A stretch of 64,000 bases of DNA. Origin: Mucor racemosus. Its lineage: Eukaryota; Mucoromycota; Mucoromycetes; Mucorales; Mucoraceae. Shown here piece after piece: positions 12,975-27,520 of this stretch. Position 1 is the first letter of the stretch; every line of letters begins with the position of its first letter. The notes beneath the pieces are model-generated. The model had not been told where the DNA came from, ran no database searches, and saw only the letters and a program-made list of their open reading frames with translations. Made by a program: the position numbers and the translations under genes. Where the stretch lies: the NCBI GenBank assembly GCA_027405735.1, contig JAPEHQ010000007.1, positions 434,001 through 498,000 of the forward strand. The letters run 5' to 3'.

Positions 12975-13666
12975 TTTTTTTTTTTTTTTTTATGGAATGA
13001 AAGTTTTATTGTTAAAATAAAATCATTGTATGATGGTCAAGTGTATATTAAATAAAGTGACTTGCCATATGTTGTGCATTAATTAAAACTATATGATTAT
13101 ATATCAATACTATCCATGTCTGATAGTTTCCAAATTTCTTTTTTGATCTTTCTTATTACATTTTCTGAATTAAATGGGACTGATTCAAAGTATTGTAGAA
13201 AGTGATGATACCATATTATCCTCATAGTGGTTGCAAAAAAATCATATATATTGATTTTCAGGTCGAGATTGTAGATGAAATATTTTGATATATTGAGGTT
13301 TTTAATATCTTGATATAATTGATGACTATTGATTACTGTGGGGTAGCTCAAGAAACTAGTGGTGATTTCTTGCCAAATGTCCATTTTCAGTCCACATTTA
13401 ATGAGTAAATGTCTTGTATCTTCTATTTGGTTGCAGTTAGTGCAGTTTTCATCTTCAACGCCCTTGACTCCTCTTTTAGCTAAGTACTCTCTACAAGGTA
13501 TTCTGTTGTGAATAATTTTGTACCATAAATTCCTGGCTGATTGATTCATATTGGTTTTATAAAATTGTTTCCATTGTTTTTTTGTAATTGAGCTGTTGAA
13601 ATCTCTTGGTTTTTGGATATTGAGGTGCTCGAGCATCAGTTTCCTAATCTCTTGATTGTTCATTGC
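12975..13666 (-). mobile_element. 5'-truncated LINE (non-LTR retrotransposon) insertion
   Basis: On the minus strand the fragment ends with a polyadenylation-like AATAAA, about 20 bases of sequence and an A18 tail (T tract at 12975-12992 in plus view). The same 9 bases, AATAATTGA, lie at 12966-12974 and 13667-13675, a target-site duplication directly at the tail and at the truncated 5' end. The only coding content is the end of the reverse-transcriptase ORF. Short length, tail and duplication are the classic picture of abortive target-primed reverse transcription. Confidence 0.8.
13097..13666 (-). pseudogene. C-terminal zinc-binding part of a LINE reverse transcriptase
   Basis: The open frame encodes the region after the reverse-transcriptase domain in LINE ORF2 proteins. 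WYKIIHNRIPCREYLAKRG followed by C-x2-C and later RHLLIKC matches the zf-RVT type zinc-binding motif. Catalytic reverse transcriptase and endonuclease parts are absent, so it is non-functional. The open frame continues to 13720 only by reading through flanking genomic DNA past the target duplication. Confidence 0.75.
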
Positions 13667-13675
13667 AATAATTGA

Positions 13676-14818
13676 TTTTTCTCCATTTTTGATAAAAAAA
13701 AATGTCTTTGCGAAAAACATATTTAATCTCCGGTATAACTGCTTTTATACCAGGAAACCCCTTTTTATTACTCTTACAACTCTTCAAAGCATGTTAGTCC
13801 ATTTAATTTATCAAAATAAATGGTTATCGGATAACTCAACAATGTAAAATCTCTCTCTAAAATGTTATATTAACCTGTTTGATCTCAATTTCAAGGGGGG
13901 GGGGTTCTTTTATTTATCCCATTTTTATATATTAAAATAATTTTTTTGTTCACTTTTGATGTCAAATGTTAATCATTGTATTCATCTGGTTTGCATAAGA
14001 GATTATGAAAGCAAGAAGTTAAAAATTGTATATTGCAAAAATAAATAAAGGTTTCTCTAGAAAAAAAACTATTTATTGATTATGCAAAGCTAATAAAATA
14101 ACACAAGAGGCGTACATTTTGCAGGATTTTGTGTGGTCGAGGATACGAGAAATTTCAATCAGGCTGTAGAATGTTTATTACGGAATTTTGCTTTGATGCC
14201 GTCTAATTTTTAATCAGCAGGACCTAAACATGGCTTGATCCATTAAGTGTTTTCTTTTATTTGTAAAGCATTCTTCTAAACATAAAATACAACTTGCTTT
14301 GTTGATTTTTAGTGCTTTGGGTTTAAAGCTAAAATTTCCAAATGTGGAAACATTTGACTTATATACTCAGCTCAGGGCAACGCTATTATTGGATCTGTTG
14401 CAACACCGCTCTGAAGCATTATCTCTCCCTATATGGCTATTTTTTTCACGAAATGCGATGTTTCAAGGTTTTTTTATCAAATATACGGTGATAATAATTC
14501 AAAAGAATACTAATGAAATATTTACATATTCTGATATTCTATCTATTAGTTGCTTTAATTTTATTGAACACTATATACAAAAAATCCCCCACTTCATTAA
14601 ATTAGTTTAGGTGAAGAATTAAACGAAAACAAATTATAGACAAAGGCTATGGATTGTATAGAAAATTTGTGCAAAGACGATTGTTTTTACATTAACTTGC
14701 GACAACACGATATTAAAATTTTATTATAATTCGGTTTTGAAAAAATATGCTATTTTCTAGTATAGATGAATGCGATGGAATTGATTTTTTTTTATGGCTT
14801 AAACTTTGTTTAAATTAT
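13676..14818. other. intergenic with one exon-like segment
   Basis: Mostly AT-rich sequence without a gene. One plus-strand stretch at about 14312-14466 reads as a coding-like exon (ALGLKLKFPNVETFDLY, then LLLDLLQHRSEALSLP) following a TTTTTAG acceptor-like end and followed by GTTTTT. No partner exon could be joined to it. It may be the remnant of a lost gene. Confidence 0.35.
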
Positions 14819-17382
<2,564 letters not shown>

Positions 17383-19132
17383 ATGAATCAATTAATACCA
17401 AAGACAGGAAAGTTAGTTTCAAGGCTTGGATTTGGCAGTTATCGTACATCAAAGCCAAATCATGCAAAAGCCCTTATTACTGCTTTAGAAGGCGGTGTGA
17501 ATATCATCGACACTGGAAATAATTTTGAAAATGGTATATAGCATTTTAATATGATAAACAAATAAATAAAGTAATGTGAAAATAATAATAAAAAAAGGTG
17601 GTTCTGAAAGTTTAATTGGTAATACGTTGGATTCTATGGAAAAAGAGGGGAAATTATCAAGGGATTCTATCACTCTTGTCACTAAATCTGGCTATTTGGG
17701 TGCAGCAGATATCGCACCTTTTGATTCAAAGCATGATTATATTCAATTGAGTGAAAAAATGTACCATTCTGTTAGTCCAAAAGTCATTGAACAACAAATT
17801 CAATCATCAATGCAGAGATTAAAGACAAATAAATTGGACATTTTCATGATCAATTCTCCAGAGAGAATGTTAATGTCCAAGAATAGAAGATATACATCAG
17901 CTCAGTTGTACAAGGATTTATCTGAAAGTTTTCGTTATCTTGATGGTCTTGTAGCGAATGGTATGGTTGTGCAATTATTATGTAACAAATTTAGACTAAA
18001 TTCGAAAGGGGGACCTTAGGTTATATTGGTGGTTATGGTATCTGTTCAAACACCATGGCATTTCCGTCTGCTGTAGATCATGTATCTTTACCTGAAATCA
18101 TAAAATCATGCTCAAATCTCTCAAATTTCGTTGCTGCAGAAGTGCCATTCAATTTATACGAAAAAGAAGCCATTATTGCATCTGATAATGACAATATGAA
18201 AACGGTCGCTGAAATTGCTAAGGAAAACGATATTTATTTAATGACAAACCGACCTTTGAATGCCATTGCAAATGGACAGATTCGTGTATTGGTAAACCAC
18301 GAGTTGGGAGCCAATGGAAAAGGGCCAGGTAAATATGATGTAAAAAAGAAATTATAGAACAATAATAATAACATTATGAAACAATAGCCGAGCATGAAAT
18401 CATGGCCAAAATGCAATCATCATTCGAACATGTTGCTAAATTAGAAGCAAACGTCATGTCAGAATGTAAAGAGTATATTATCATTAATTGTTTCGTAAAG
18501 TGGGCTAAATATTATCTTTAATTAATTAGTGCCTGTTGAAGAAGAGTCATTAACTGCTAAATTTGTTTGGGGACAAGTTTTATCTGAGAATCTTGCACGA
18601 TTAGCTCAAAACCACTTTGCAACGCGCCATTATTTGACACAGCAGGTTTTACCTGAACTTGAAAGAGATTTGGTAGAACTCCACAATTATGCTAATCAAT
18701 TGGGAACAGATGAAGATTTAGCGGCTTATCAAGACTGGATTCATAATTACAAAGAGGTAAATTACTACTATATATATATATATATATATATCTCGGAATT
18801 AGACTCTGACTATGAATACACATACATAGGCTGTTGATATTTTGGCAAAGGATATTGTTGATTATGCATATATTGATACCCTCCGTAAAAACAATGACCT
18901 GGATCGTATTTTAAATGCTTTATGCCCTACTCTCAATAACTCTCTTGAAGATGCATACTCACCTCTTAGCATTAAAGCCTTAAGGGTGTTATTGTCTCAT
19001 AAAGAAGTGGGAACTGTGTTTACTGGTATGCGTGATCCCATTTATGTGAGAGATGCTCTTTTCGCTGCGAAACAAGAACCTTTAGACCAAGAAGATTTGG
19101 ACGATTTATGGCGTTGTCCCATTTTCAACTAA
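17383..19132 (+). CDS. aldo/keto reductase-like protein lacking two catalytic residues
   Basis: Exons are 17383-17533, 17598-17960, 18020-18328, 18388-18465, 18530-18756 and 18830-19132, giving 476 residues. The N-terminal 250 residues follow the aldo/keto reductase TIM barrel: RLGFGSYRTS, GGVNIIDTGNN, LVTKSGYL, and a GYGICSNT segment. The end carries the AKR-like VGTVFTGMRDPIYVRDAL. In the AKR tetrad Asp43 and Lys80 are present, but the tyrosine position is Phe48 (DTGNNF) and the histidine position is Asn136 (MINSPE). Residues of about 280-440 form an extra helical region between barrel and tail. The protein may have lost reductase activity or use a different mechanism. Intron 5 holds a TA microsatellite. 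All joins keep frame. Confidence 0.85.
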
Positions 19133-20164
19133 TCATATCGATCTACGTGCAACCCAATAAAAGTTACAGAAAATATCATTTAATAGAATTTATTTTCTTT
19201 TTGGATGTTACTGCTCGAGATTGTTTAGATAATGCTTATCCGATCTTGATCAAAGTCATGCTTAAATTTTCAAGAATGTCTACAACTTGTGATTTATTGA
19301 TGCACTAATGTACAAACAAATAGACATAAATCATATGTTGAACAAATGTTTATGATTTGATCAGTTTTTATCTGAAGCGTACCATTCAGGAACAAAATGG
19401 TTCTTGGATGTTAAAGGCTTTCTTTCTTTTGAAACAGTTGAATTTGAGGTGTTGAAATTTTATTTTTGCCAAAAATTAGGTTCATTAGACCACGTTTATA
19501 CTGCATGAGAATGCGTTTTTCAATATATAAATCAAAAATCAAAAAAATGCAGTGCTATACTAGAGATACTGTAATTTACTGTAAGAACCGCTTTTTTTTT
19601 TTTTTTTTTACTTCGTTTATGTCCTGGACATAGAATAATACTTTAAAAAGCTAGCTTCAAGTTGTTCCTCAAGACTTCGATCAAAGATATCTCAAAGAGA
19701 AAGGAAGATACAGCATTACATAATTACTGATTCTTATCCACTTTTTGATGTTTTACATATAGCATACCTTGTTGCTATAGTCTTTCATATTTTTTTATTT
19801 TTTTTTCGTATTTTAATTGGTGTGAAATGTATGATTTGATGAAATAAGCAACTCTTTCCGCTCCTATATATGTTCATGTAATGAAACTATTCTATACCTG
19901 GCTACATTAATTTACCCCTCCTGATTTCAGTCAAATCTAAATGCTTTGTTTTTTCCATTTGACTATAAAACAACTTGATTAGACAAATGAAGAAACCTTA
20001 AAATCTTATTTTTTAACTTTAAACAACCTTTTCTTAATTTTAAAAGCTCAATGTTTGGGTCTTAATCTACTTAACAAAGCTAATTGTATCTATATATCTA
20101 GTAATTGGTAAACTAATTGAGCTCAGGCTTCTAGCTACTCTCAACATGCAAAGCGCATTATAAT
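19133..20164. other. intergenic, no gene seen
   Basis: AT-rich sequence downstream of the AKR-like gene with T tracts near 19593-19609 and 19791-19806. No exon, RNA or recognised repeat. Confidence 0.5.
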
Positions 20165-20860
20165 ATATGTTCCTACGTTCATTTTATATCTCACAAAAGA
20201 CTCAAAAACACGTAAAATTCACAGCTTTTTCTTTAAAAACTAGGTCTGACTTTTCATTGCTGCCCAACTTTTTTTTTCACTAAATAGCATCAAGAAAAAA
20301 TTATATGCCAACGTACCTGAGATGTTCAACTTTAATCCGAAAATGAGTATCCGGAAATATCCTATTTTTTACGGTTGGTATTAATTTTTCAATTCTAGTG
20401 TTTCAGATTTTTACGCGTATTTCACTGTTAAAAATTGAAAACTTCCAGGCTTCATATCTTTATAAAAAATTAAGCTATACTAACACTTTCTACTAATAAA
20501 ACTTACTTGTTTTGAAGCACTCTATAACATATTGCAGTTAAAAAAATTCTGAGCACTTTTATTTATTTTTTACATTTTTTTTGACATTTTGTGGTAGATT
20601 ACAAAATATTCATTATATTGGGCAGTATTTTAGGTAGTATTTAATGTAAAGCATCTGCCTAAATTTTGTTTTGATGGATGCAGAATCCAAAACTGCACAA
20701 AAGCCATTTAATATTCTAAGTCGGCTAACTTTGCAGTTCATGAGCTTTTAAACGATTTTGTTTTTTTCAAATCAATTTTTTTGGAATCCCCCTTACTATA
20801 GGATTAAGTTGTAATATTAAGTACAGTAAAATTTAAATAAAAAAAGCTTTAAAAAGGAAC
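20165..20860 (-). repeat. H-family repeat, copy 2 (internally deleted)
   Basis: This is the reverse complement of the H family seen at 235-1335. Both flanks of the family align, but the central part that carries the reading frame in the other copies is missing, between about 20585 and 20640. Boundaries are approximate. Confidence 0.6.
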
Positions 20861-21674
20861 AATTTTGTGAAAAAATGAAAGAAATACTAATAAAATAATA
20901 TATAAGATGTTGTTTATTCTTTTCAAAAATAAGGTAATAAAGATTCTTAATGGCTATTAAAAATCTTTCGCAATTTATATTAATTATCGAACCTAAAGAA
21001 ATGAGAAATCTACAAAGGACGGATAATTGTTGTTGTTGATCAATGATTATCTAGAAATATCAATTGTATGTGTTGAGTAATTTTGGATATTGGTAAATGG
21101 AACAGTTATTAATCTTCATGAATATAAAAATTTGTGGGCTTGTTTATCAACAAGCTCCTCGACTCTATTTTTGAATACACTTTGATAAGGTTGTACAGTG
21201 CACAATGTTTACAGCAATAATGGTTTTTGTTCGAGAATAAACTTATTAAGAAGTACAGTCGTGATTCAATTTAGTGGAATTGTTGGGAGGGAGAAAAGTG
21301 CCCACTAAATCGAATTTTCTACTAAGATATGCCTTATCAAACGGTTAATAATATCCTTGGAGCATGAAAACAAAATGAGAGAAACAACACGTGTGGAAAA
21401 GGGTTTTCAAGGATTTACATTATTTAGCGCAATTGAAACCCTGCTAAGTTGCTCATTTCGACCAATGTAAAAGCAGCATTACAGCGTATGAACCATATAC
21501 TACACAAAATAGGCAGTAACTGTTAACATAGAAACATACATTTTTCTACCAGAAAACCGTTTGTCATATCGTAGGTTCGTTAAAAAATTGCAAACGCGAG
21601 CCCGCAGAGCGATGCCGTAATTGAGCATCAGAGCATGATCGAACAGCTAAGTCTGTTACGCCTTAAACTATAGT

Positions 21675-22262
21675 ATATATCTAAGTTTTAAATAAAAAAG
21701 GGGATTTTTTTAACTTTTCTTATATTTAACCGTGTATGGTCTGAAAATTCAGTTTTTGTAGCGGACATTTTCGGGGCTCATTTTACCCTTACCAACACTC
21801 ATGATTTTGATCAAAAAACAGAAAAATCAAATTTTGATACCAAAATCAACGTTTAAATATACTACATTGTGAGAGAAAATTGTAGCCATAGGTAATATAC
21901 ATTTTATAAAAGCTTAATATTAAATGTCAAGTAATGAAAATTTGTACTTTTGGCTCAAAAACGGATTTTTGGTTAAAGGATTTTCATGTAATATTTTGCA
22001 ATATAAATGTTTGTTTGTTTTTATTGAGTAAATAGAGCGCTAAATTCTGTATATGTGTATATTTTTTGTTTTTATAATTGGTAGTATAATTAACTCTAGA
22101 TTTGCAAAATCAGAAAAAAAAATTAAAAAATGTCAAAATTGATGATCTGCACAAGAATAATTTTTGAAATTAATATTCCGCTTATAAGCCTTGTAAGTCT
22201 TAAAAATAAGAGATTTTATAATACTGGAAAACTTGTTCAAAAATTTGCGATGCTGTACCCAT
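21675..22262 (+). repeat. A unit (about 600 bases), copy 1
   Basis: Seven copies occur in the window: plus strand 21675-22262, 24266-24857, 52248-52670 (partial) and 57900-58500, and minus strand 48465-49050 and 60363-60950, with traces at the copy junctions. They share long identical runs, for example around GAGAGAAAATTGTAGCCATA, and differ by scattered point changes and small indels. No coding potential is apparent and no terminal inverted repeat was found. The unit always precedes the dynein-like fragment when the longer repeat is intact. Confidence 0.75.
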
Positions 22263-22393
22263 TTGATTCAAGCTTATTACTGTAAATCTTTATAGATGTT
22301 AATATTGTATGGTAGTAGTTTATTTGATGATAATATAGTCTTGCTTTATAATTATTGCATTAGAGGTGATTTACATTGAGTTTTATTCTTACC

Positions 22394-22680
22394 TCTCCAA
22401 TAATATCATAAACGTAAACATGGCCATCATCACTGGAACCTATTGCCGCCTTTTTATTCTCTTTGTCCCAAGCCAATTTATTCAATAATGCTTTATCAGA
22501 ACCTACTTAAGTACTACTTACAAATGGTTCCTCGGTATTTCCATTCAAATTCCATAAATTAAATTGACTGGTTCACCTACAGTAGTATCAAACGTTATCA
22601 TCCGCCCGCCTTATGATAAATGTCAATCTAAAATCAGAAACATCCCATTGTCATTGTTATAAGCTATGAAAAGCTTGATT
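22394..22680 (-). pseudogene. dynein intermediate chain-like WD fragment, copy 1
   Basis: Reading the minus strand gives two exon-like pieces. One resembles VDGTSQFNLWNLN-NTEEPF and the other KLAWDKENKKAAIGSSD followed by GHVYVYDIGE, ending at a GTAAG splice donor. That is the order and wording of the last WD repeats of dynein intermediate chain. Frameshifts and missing exons make it a pseudogene. It lies within the L repeat. Confidence 0.6.
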
Positions 22681-23207
22681 TTTAATGATACAGCAATTAA
22701 ATAAAAGACAAAATGATACTAATAGAATATGGTGAGTATTTAACATCTAAGTAAGTTTGATAAAGTATGCTTTTAAATCCTTTTAAAAATCCTTAGTAGG
22801 CAAATACAACATCTTGATCCTGTAATTTCTATCCATCAAAATGTTGCAATTATTTCTAGTGCACAATAAATGCACCTTTTGTCAGTCTTGACCTCGATGT
22901 ACATTGAGTATCAGTTTTTTACCAGTTGTATCTTCTCTGATTCATTAATGTTCAATCATATTGAACGATGGTTTGTAGCATTGCAAAAAAAAAAGAACAA
23001 ATGCTTCAAGAGTTTTCTGCATATCAAATTATGTAATTTAATAGCAATGATTGCACTTAACTATGCTTTTTGAGCTTACTTATGTTAATCAGAATAATTA
23101 GTTGCTTTCATTCAAAAGTAAGTTTTGCTTTATACATTTATATTCGCCCATTCAATAAATGATGACATTGGATTTATTATCCATTATATCAATCAATTAA
23201 CTTCATC

Positions 23208-23768
23208 TGGAAATCTTGTGTTTAGGACATAGACTAGACTGGGTACATGTATTACTAGTAGAAGTTCTCGAAGGGTTATTTAGACATGATTCTTAGCATA
23301 GAATAATGAGTATGAGCAGATAATGATGTATTGCAATTTTATTTCATTTGGTTATGTTACATTTAGTCTATGATGAAATGGTGTAGCCTGAGATCCTGAA
23401 GTTGAGCCAATCATGAACTCGTTCCTGGAAATGGAATTTAGCTATTCCATTTGTATAAACATTCACTGTCTAAAGTTAATAATCAAGCATGAAGATCCTA
23501 TATACTTAACTTGGTCGTATCCTACTAATCTTACTCTGGCCAGTCTATCATATTATCATGTTGTAATCAACTAGTTCCTCAAGACTATAAAATTGTCCTT
23601 TCATACACTCTGTATTGTAGACTCTATATCTACGCTTCCAAAACATATAAATACCCTGAATCCTGATGTCGTTCGAGATGGATTCATTATCTTTTTTACC
23701 TACAATATACTCAATAAATATATCTAGTTTTAACTTTATTTTCTAGTTATTTATAGTGTATATTAAGA
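23208..23768 (+). mobile_element. probable degenerate solo LTR
   Basis: Comparison with the minus-strand copy at 51240-51360 shows about 560 extra bases here. The insert starts TGGAAATC after TTCATC and is followed by CATCTTGG, so CATC(T) is repeated at both edges. It contains a TATAAATA box near 23648 and AATAAA near 23712. The 3' end reads GA rather than CA. A minus-strand piece of the same LTR lies at about 24172-24262. Confidence 0.5.
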
Positions 23769-24262
23769 CATCTTGGTTTGATACATTTGACAATTAAATG
23801 CCTAAATTACACTTGAGCCACCAGGTATCACTACAAAAAAATCTTGTACAGGTCGACGAAGCATCACAATTTGGATTCATTTTTTTGTGTTCATATGTTC
23901 ATATAGATCTGAGCTCTCTCTCTCACATTCATAGATCTCTGTATAAACCATATTGCTATCTGTTCCATTTAACTGAAATACACTGAATAATAACATCGTA
24001 CTTGATAAACGCCTTTCTTCATTGCGAGTTAACGCAACTAATTTAATGCTAGTTTACCATCAGCATTTGAATCAGACAAATTTGAGATTAAACGAGCCCC
24101 TTTAATAGCTTCTTCTCACATCATGAGCTAATAATGGACCGTTATTATAGATACTGTTTAATATAAACAATGAATAACTAGAAAATAAAGTTAAAACTAG
24201 ATATATTTATTGAGTATATTGTAGGTAAAAAAGATAATGATCCGTCTCGAAAGATATTAGGA
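23769..24262 (+). repeat. L super-repeat copy 1 (right part) and LTR fragment
   Basis: Bases 23769-24165 continue the L repeat and match the reverse complement of about 50890-51250. From about 24172 to 24262 the sequence is a reverse-complement piece of the LTR at 23208-23768, sharing the TTTTCTAGTTATT and CTCAATAAATATA region. The next L copy starts directly afterward. Confidence 0.5.
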
Positions 24263-24983
24263 ATGATATATCTAAGTTTTAAATAAAAAGGTGTTTCTTT
24301 TTTTTAACTTTTCTTAAATTTAACCACGTACGGTCTGAAAATTCAGTTTTTGTGGCGGACATTTTCGGTGACTCATTTTACCCTTACCAACACGCATGAT
24401 TTTGATCAAAAAACAGAAAAATCAAATTTTGATATCAAAATCAACGTTTAAATATACTACATTGTGAGAGAAAATTGTAGCCATAGGTAATACGCATTTT
24501 ATAAAAACTTAATATTAAATGTTAAGTAATGAAACTTTGTACTTTTGGCTCAAAAACGGATTTTTGGTTAAAGGATTTTCATGTAATATTTTGCAATATA
24601 AATGTTTGTTATTTTTTATTGAGCAAATAGAGCGCTAAATTCTGTATATGTGTATATTTTTTGTTTTTATAATTGGTAGTATAATTAACTCTAGATTTGC
24701 AAAATCAAAAAAAAAAAATCAAAAAATGTCAAAATTGATGATCTGGACAAGAATAATTTTTGAAATTAATATTCCGCTTATAAGCCTTGTAAGTCTTAAA
24801 AATAAGAGATTTTATAATACTTGGGAACTTTTTTTAAGGATTTACGATGCTGTACCCTCTTGACTCAAGCTTATTACTGTAAATATTTATACATGGTAAT
24901 ATTTTGTGGTAGCTTATTTGATAATAATATAATCTTACTTTATAATTATTGCGTTAGAGGTGACTTACATTGAGTTTTAGTCT

Positions 24984-25250
24984 TATCTCCTCTCGAATAT
25001 TATAAACATAAACATGGCCATCACTGGAACCTATTGCCGCCTTTTTACCCACTTTGTCCCAACCCAATTTATTCAACAATGCTTTATTAGAACCTACTTA
25101 ATAAGTACTTATAAATGGTTCCTCGGTATCTGCATTCAAATTTCATAATAAATAAAATTGACTGGTTCCATCTACAGTAGTATCAAATGTATCATCAGCC
25201 CACCTTATTATAAATGTCCATCTAAAATCAGAAACATCACATTGTCATTG
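24984..25250 (-). pseudogene. dynein intermediate chain-like WD fragment, copy 2
   Basis: Same arrangement as the fragment at 22394-22680, reading on the minus strand: NLWNLN-type strand, then WDKVGKKAAIGSSDGHVY. Frame is broken by small indels. It is a paralogous copy inside the L repeat. Confidence 0.55.
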
Positions 25251-25605
25251 TTATAAGCTATTAGAAGCTTGATTTTTAATAATACAACAATTAAATAAAA
25301 AGCAAGATGATACAAATAGCATATGGTAAGTATTTAACATCTAAGTAAGTTTCATGAAGAAGTATGCTTTTAAACCCTTTTAAAAATCCTGAGGCAAATA
25401 CAACATCTTGGTCCTGTAATTTCTATCCATCAAAATGTTACAATTTCCACTACTACACAATGAATGCGTCTTTTATCAACCTTAACCTCGATGTCCATTG
25501 AGTATCAGTTTTTTACCAGTTGCATTTTCTCTGATTCATTAATATCCGGTCATATTGAACGATAGTGTATTATTAAATTACAATTTACTAGTATTCTGTT
25601 GGTAG

Positions 25606-25825
25606 TGAAATGTCAAAAGAGTCTATATAAATAATCTTGCCAGAATATTCCACTTTTATTAACAATACATCCTTTGGATGTATTTATATACATTAATTAT
25701 AACTATTACTAGGGTTTTACTATCTAAGAATATGATGTAAGTCAATGATCCACATTGATTTACTGTAACACTAATTATAGACTGTGACCTTAGATGTGAG
25801 ACATAGGATGAGTATTGACATAACA
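25606..25825 (+). mobile_element. solo LTR, 220 bases
   Basis: The element begins TGAAATGTC and ends ACATAACA (TG...CA) and is flanked on both sides by GGTAG (25601-25605 and 25826-25830). The paralogous site near 53405-53412 lacks it and has GGTAG once. A TATATAAATA box lies near 25625. This is the footprint of LTR-LTR recombination. Confidence 0.8.
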
Positions 25826-26307
25826 GGTAGTTTTTTGTTATTACTTTAAAAACTTGATCCTATTACTACTATTATTATTATTACCAGTTGACTATAATTG
25901 TCAAACTGATTGATTCATACAGTATATCATATTACTATTTTGCATTGGTAGAGATTATACAATTTATATCTGCATTTAACACTGGTAGATTGGAAAATTG
26001 GTGTCTGTGTTTAATTTGATGAATAATGTGTACTTTGGTTTTCCAGTATAATTTATAATTCTAGGTGTTGTTTCTACTCCTAAAAACTGAATTTTCAAAT
26101 GCAACTGCATCTGTTGAATATTACTTGAGTTTTTTCTGTACGTTGTAGCTCATGTCATACTAACTCCCATTTTGGCAAATATTGCTTTACATTCATTTAT
26201 ATTCACTTTTTGTGTTATACAGCTTAATATTAATGTACTAACATTAAGTTTTGTTTATGTCTCCATCAACAAGTGGCATTTTTTCCGGATGATGTCTACT
26301 ACCAATT

Positions 26308-26580
26308 TGTAATGAGTCAAACATTTCAGTTTCATTCATGCAAAACCTTGCCTCCTCATTCCTTATATAAATACTACAAGGAAATCATTACATGATCCCT
26401 TGTAGATTTATCTGTCTTGTTACACTCCCTTTACTTTTATTTATTCACTAATAAATATCTAATTTACAAATAAGAACATCAACCTTCATCAATCCAGTGA
26501 TCACCAATTTATAATAGCAAGAATAATATCTATAAGCATATTATCCACCTTTGTTGTTAGTCCAAAATTATAGATCATTC
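26308..26580 (+). mobile_element. solo LTR of the TGTAATGA family, 3' end degraded
   Basis: Starts TGTAATGAG and carries TATATAAATAC near 26361 and AATAAA near 26450. It is nearly the reverse complement of the better-preserved copy at 57581-57852. The last bases are lost (it runs GATCATT then CC), so no clean target duplication remains. The paralogous L copy near 53865 lacks it. Confidence 0.65.
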
Positions 26581-26685
26581 CTAAAAAGAAAAATTCGCCT
26601 TAGTTTGATGCATTTCCCAAAATAGTGAAAAACTGACAAATACATGTTCACACGTATGAGGATTAAAATTGTAGACTGAAGGAAA

Positions 26686-26758
26686 GTGACAAGCTTAACG
26701 GGCAGCGCATGCGCTACAAATTGAGTGCGACACACATATTCGTGAGTTCAAACCCGCC
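26686..26758 (+). other. tRNA-like sequence with A and B boxes
   Basis: AGCTTAACGGGCAGCGC at 26692-26708 resembles a tRNA A box and D arm. GAGTTCAAACC at 26744-26754 resembles the B box. The 35-base gap would suit a tRNA with a long variable arm. The predicted T stem does not pair well, so this is not a functional tRNA; it may be a tRNA pseudogene or a SINE head. A near-identical copy lies at 54002-54074. Confidence 0.4.
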
Positions 26759-27019
26759 AAAGGGGAAGCTCTTTGGTATTAGGATATGAATTTTGAAAGA
26801 GAATCTCCGCTGACCTTGCTTCTCATCAAATATGATCCTCCTTTTTTTTTCTTAGTAAGCTTTGCATATGTCTAGCAATTTATTTTCTTTTTCATTAATG
26901 CATATGATATGCATACTAGTAAATTTGGCTGGCAAAACCCGGCTCGACACCAATACTACCAGCATCCATGGGTCATTGTATGTTCATCCAGTTCGAGCAA
27001 CAACAAGTTGGTTACCTGC

Positions 27020-27373
27020 TGATGTGAACTACTGGCAGTCTTTCACACATCAAATTGAATTAGTAATGAATAACATGAATCTGGTGTGAGAACCAAGATC
27101 ATGAAATATAAAAACTTAACTATAATTTAAAATTACAAACAACAATTATAGATAATTGTATAACCTGAATTAGTAATTGCTGATCCCTTTTCCCATCAGC
27201 TTTAAACCAAGAAGATCAAATTACTGCATTAGTAATTTGAATTAGACAGTTAATATAAATACCACAACGACCCATCGGGTAGATGAATGGTTGCTTTACT
27301 TTATACGTTTAATAAACTTAGAAGAGTTATAATTGTATTTCCTATCGCTTTTTATAATTACATTTTTGTAGCA
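27020..27373 (+). mobile_element. solo LTR, 354 bases
   Basis: Begins TGATGTGAAC and ends TTTGTAGCA. CCTGC flanks it at 27015-27019 and 27374-27378. The paralogous site at about 54330-54340 reads straight through CCTGCTACTTACA. It contains TATAAATACC near 27258 and AATAAA near 27311, as in an LTR promoter and polyadenylation region. Confidence 0.8.
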
Positions 27374-27520
27374 CCTGCTACTTACAGCTAGGAATGGGCT
27401 TCGATTCGAGTTTGAATCGAGTTTTAACGGAAACGGCCATTCGATTCGAGTTGGAAAACGGCCCGTTCTTTTGTAACCCAGATAAAAAACGGGGTGGGAG
27501 CAAGTATTGGTTTGCCTTAA

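Larger units (their letters stand above)
21270..23207 (+). repeat. L super-repeat, copy 1 (left part)
   Basis: From about 21300 the sequence matches 57290 onward on the plus strand and 49380 downward on the minus strand. It then enters the 600-base A unit (21675-22262), the dynein-like gene fragment and the following 500 bases, all repeated elsewhere. At 21255-21330 there is a short inverted pair (AATTTAGTGG / CCACTAAAT) beginning TACAGTCG, like the end of a pogo-type element. The copy is interrupted at 23208 by an LTR-like insertion and resumes at 23769. Confidence 0.65.
24266..27388 (+). repeat. L super-repeat, copy 2, with LTR insertions
   Basis: Contains the A unit (24266-24857), a dynein-like fragment (24984-25250) and further sequence matching 52248-54340. 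Three LTR-like insertions break it (25606-25825, 26308-26580, 27020-27373), each absent from the paralogous copy near 53-54 kb. The copy is then split by the hAT-like element at 27389 and resumes at 33509. Confidence 0.7.

Noticed and set aside
26686..26758. Functional tRNA gene
   Set aside because: The A and B boxes look right but the T stem does not pair and no clean acceptor stem can be drawn, so only a tRNA-like call is made.
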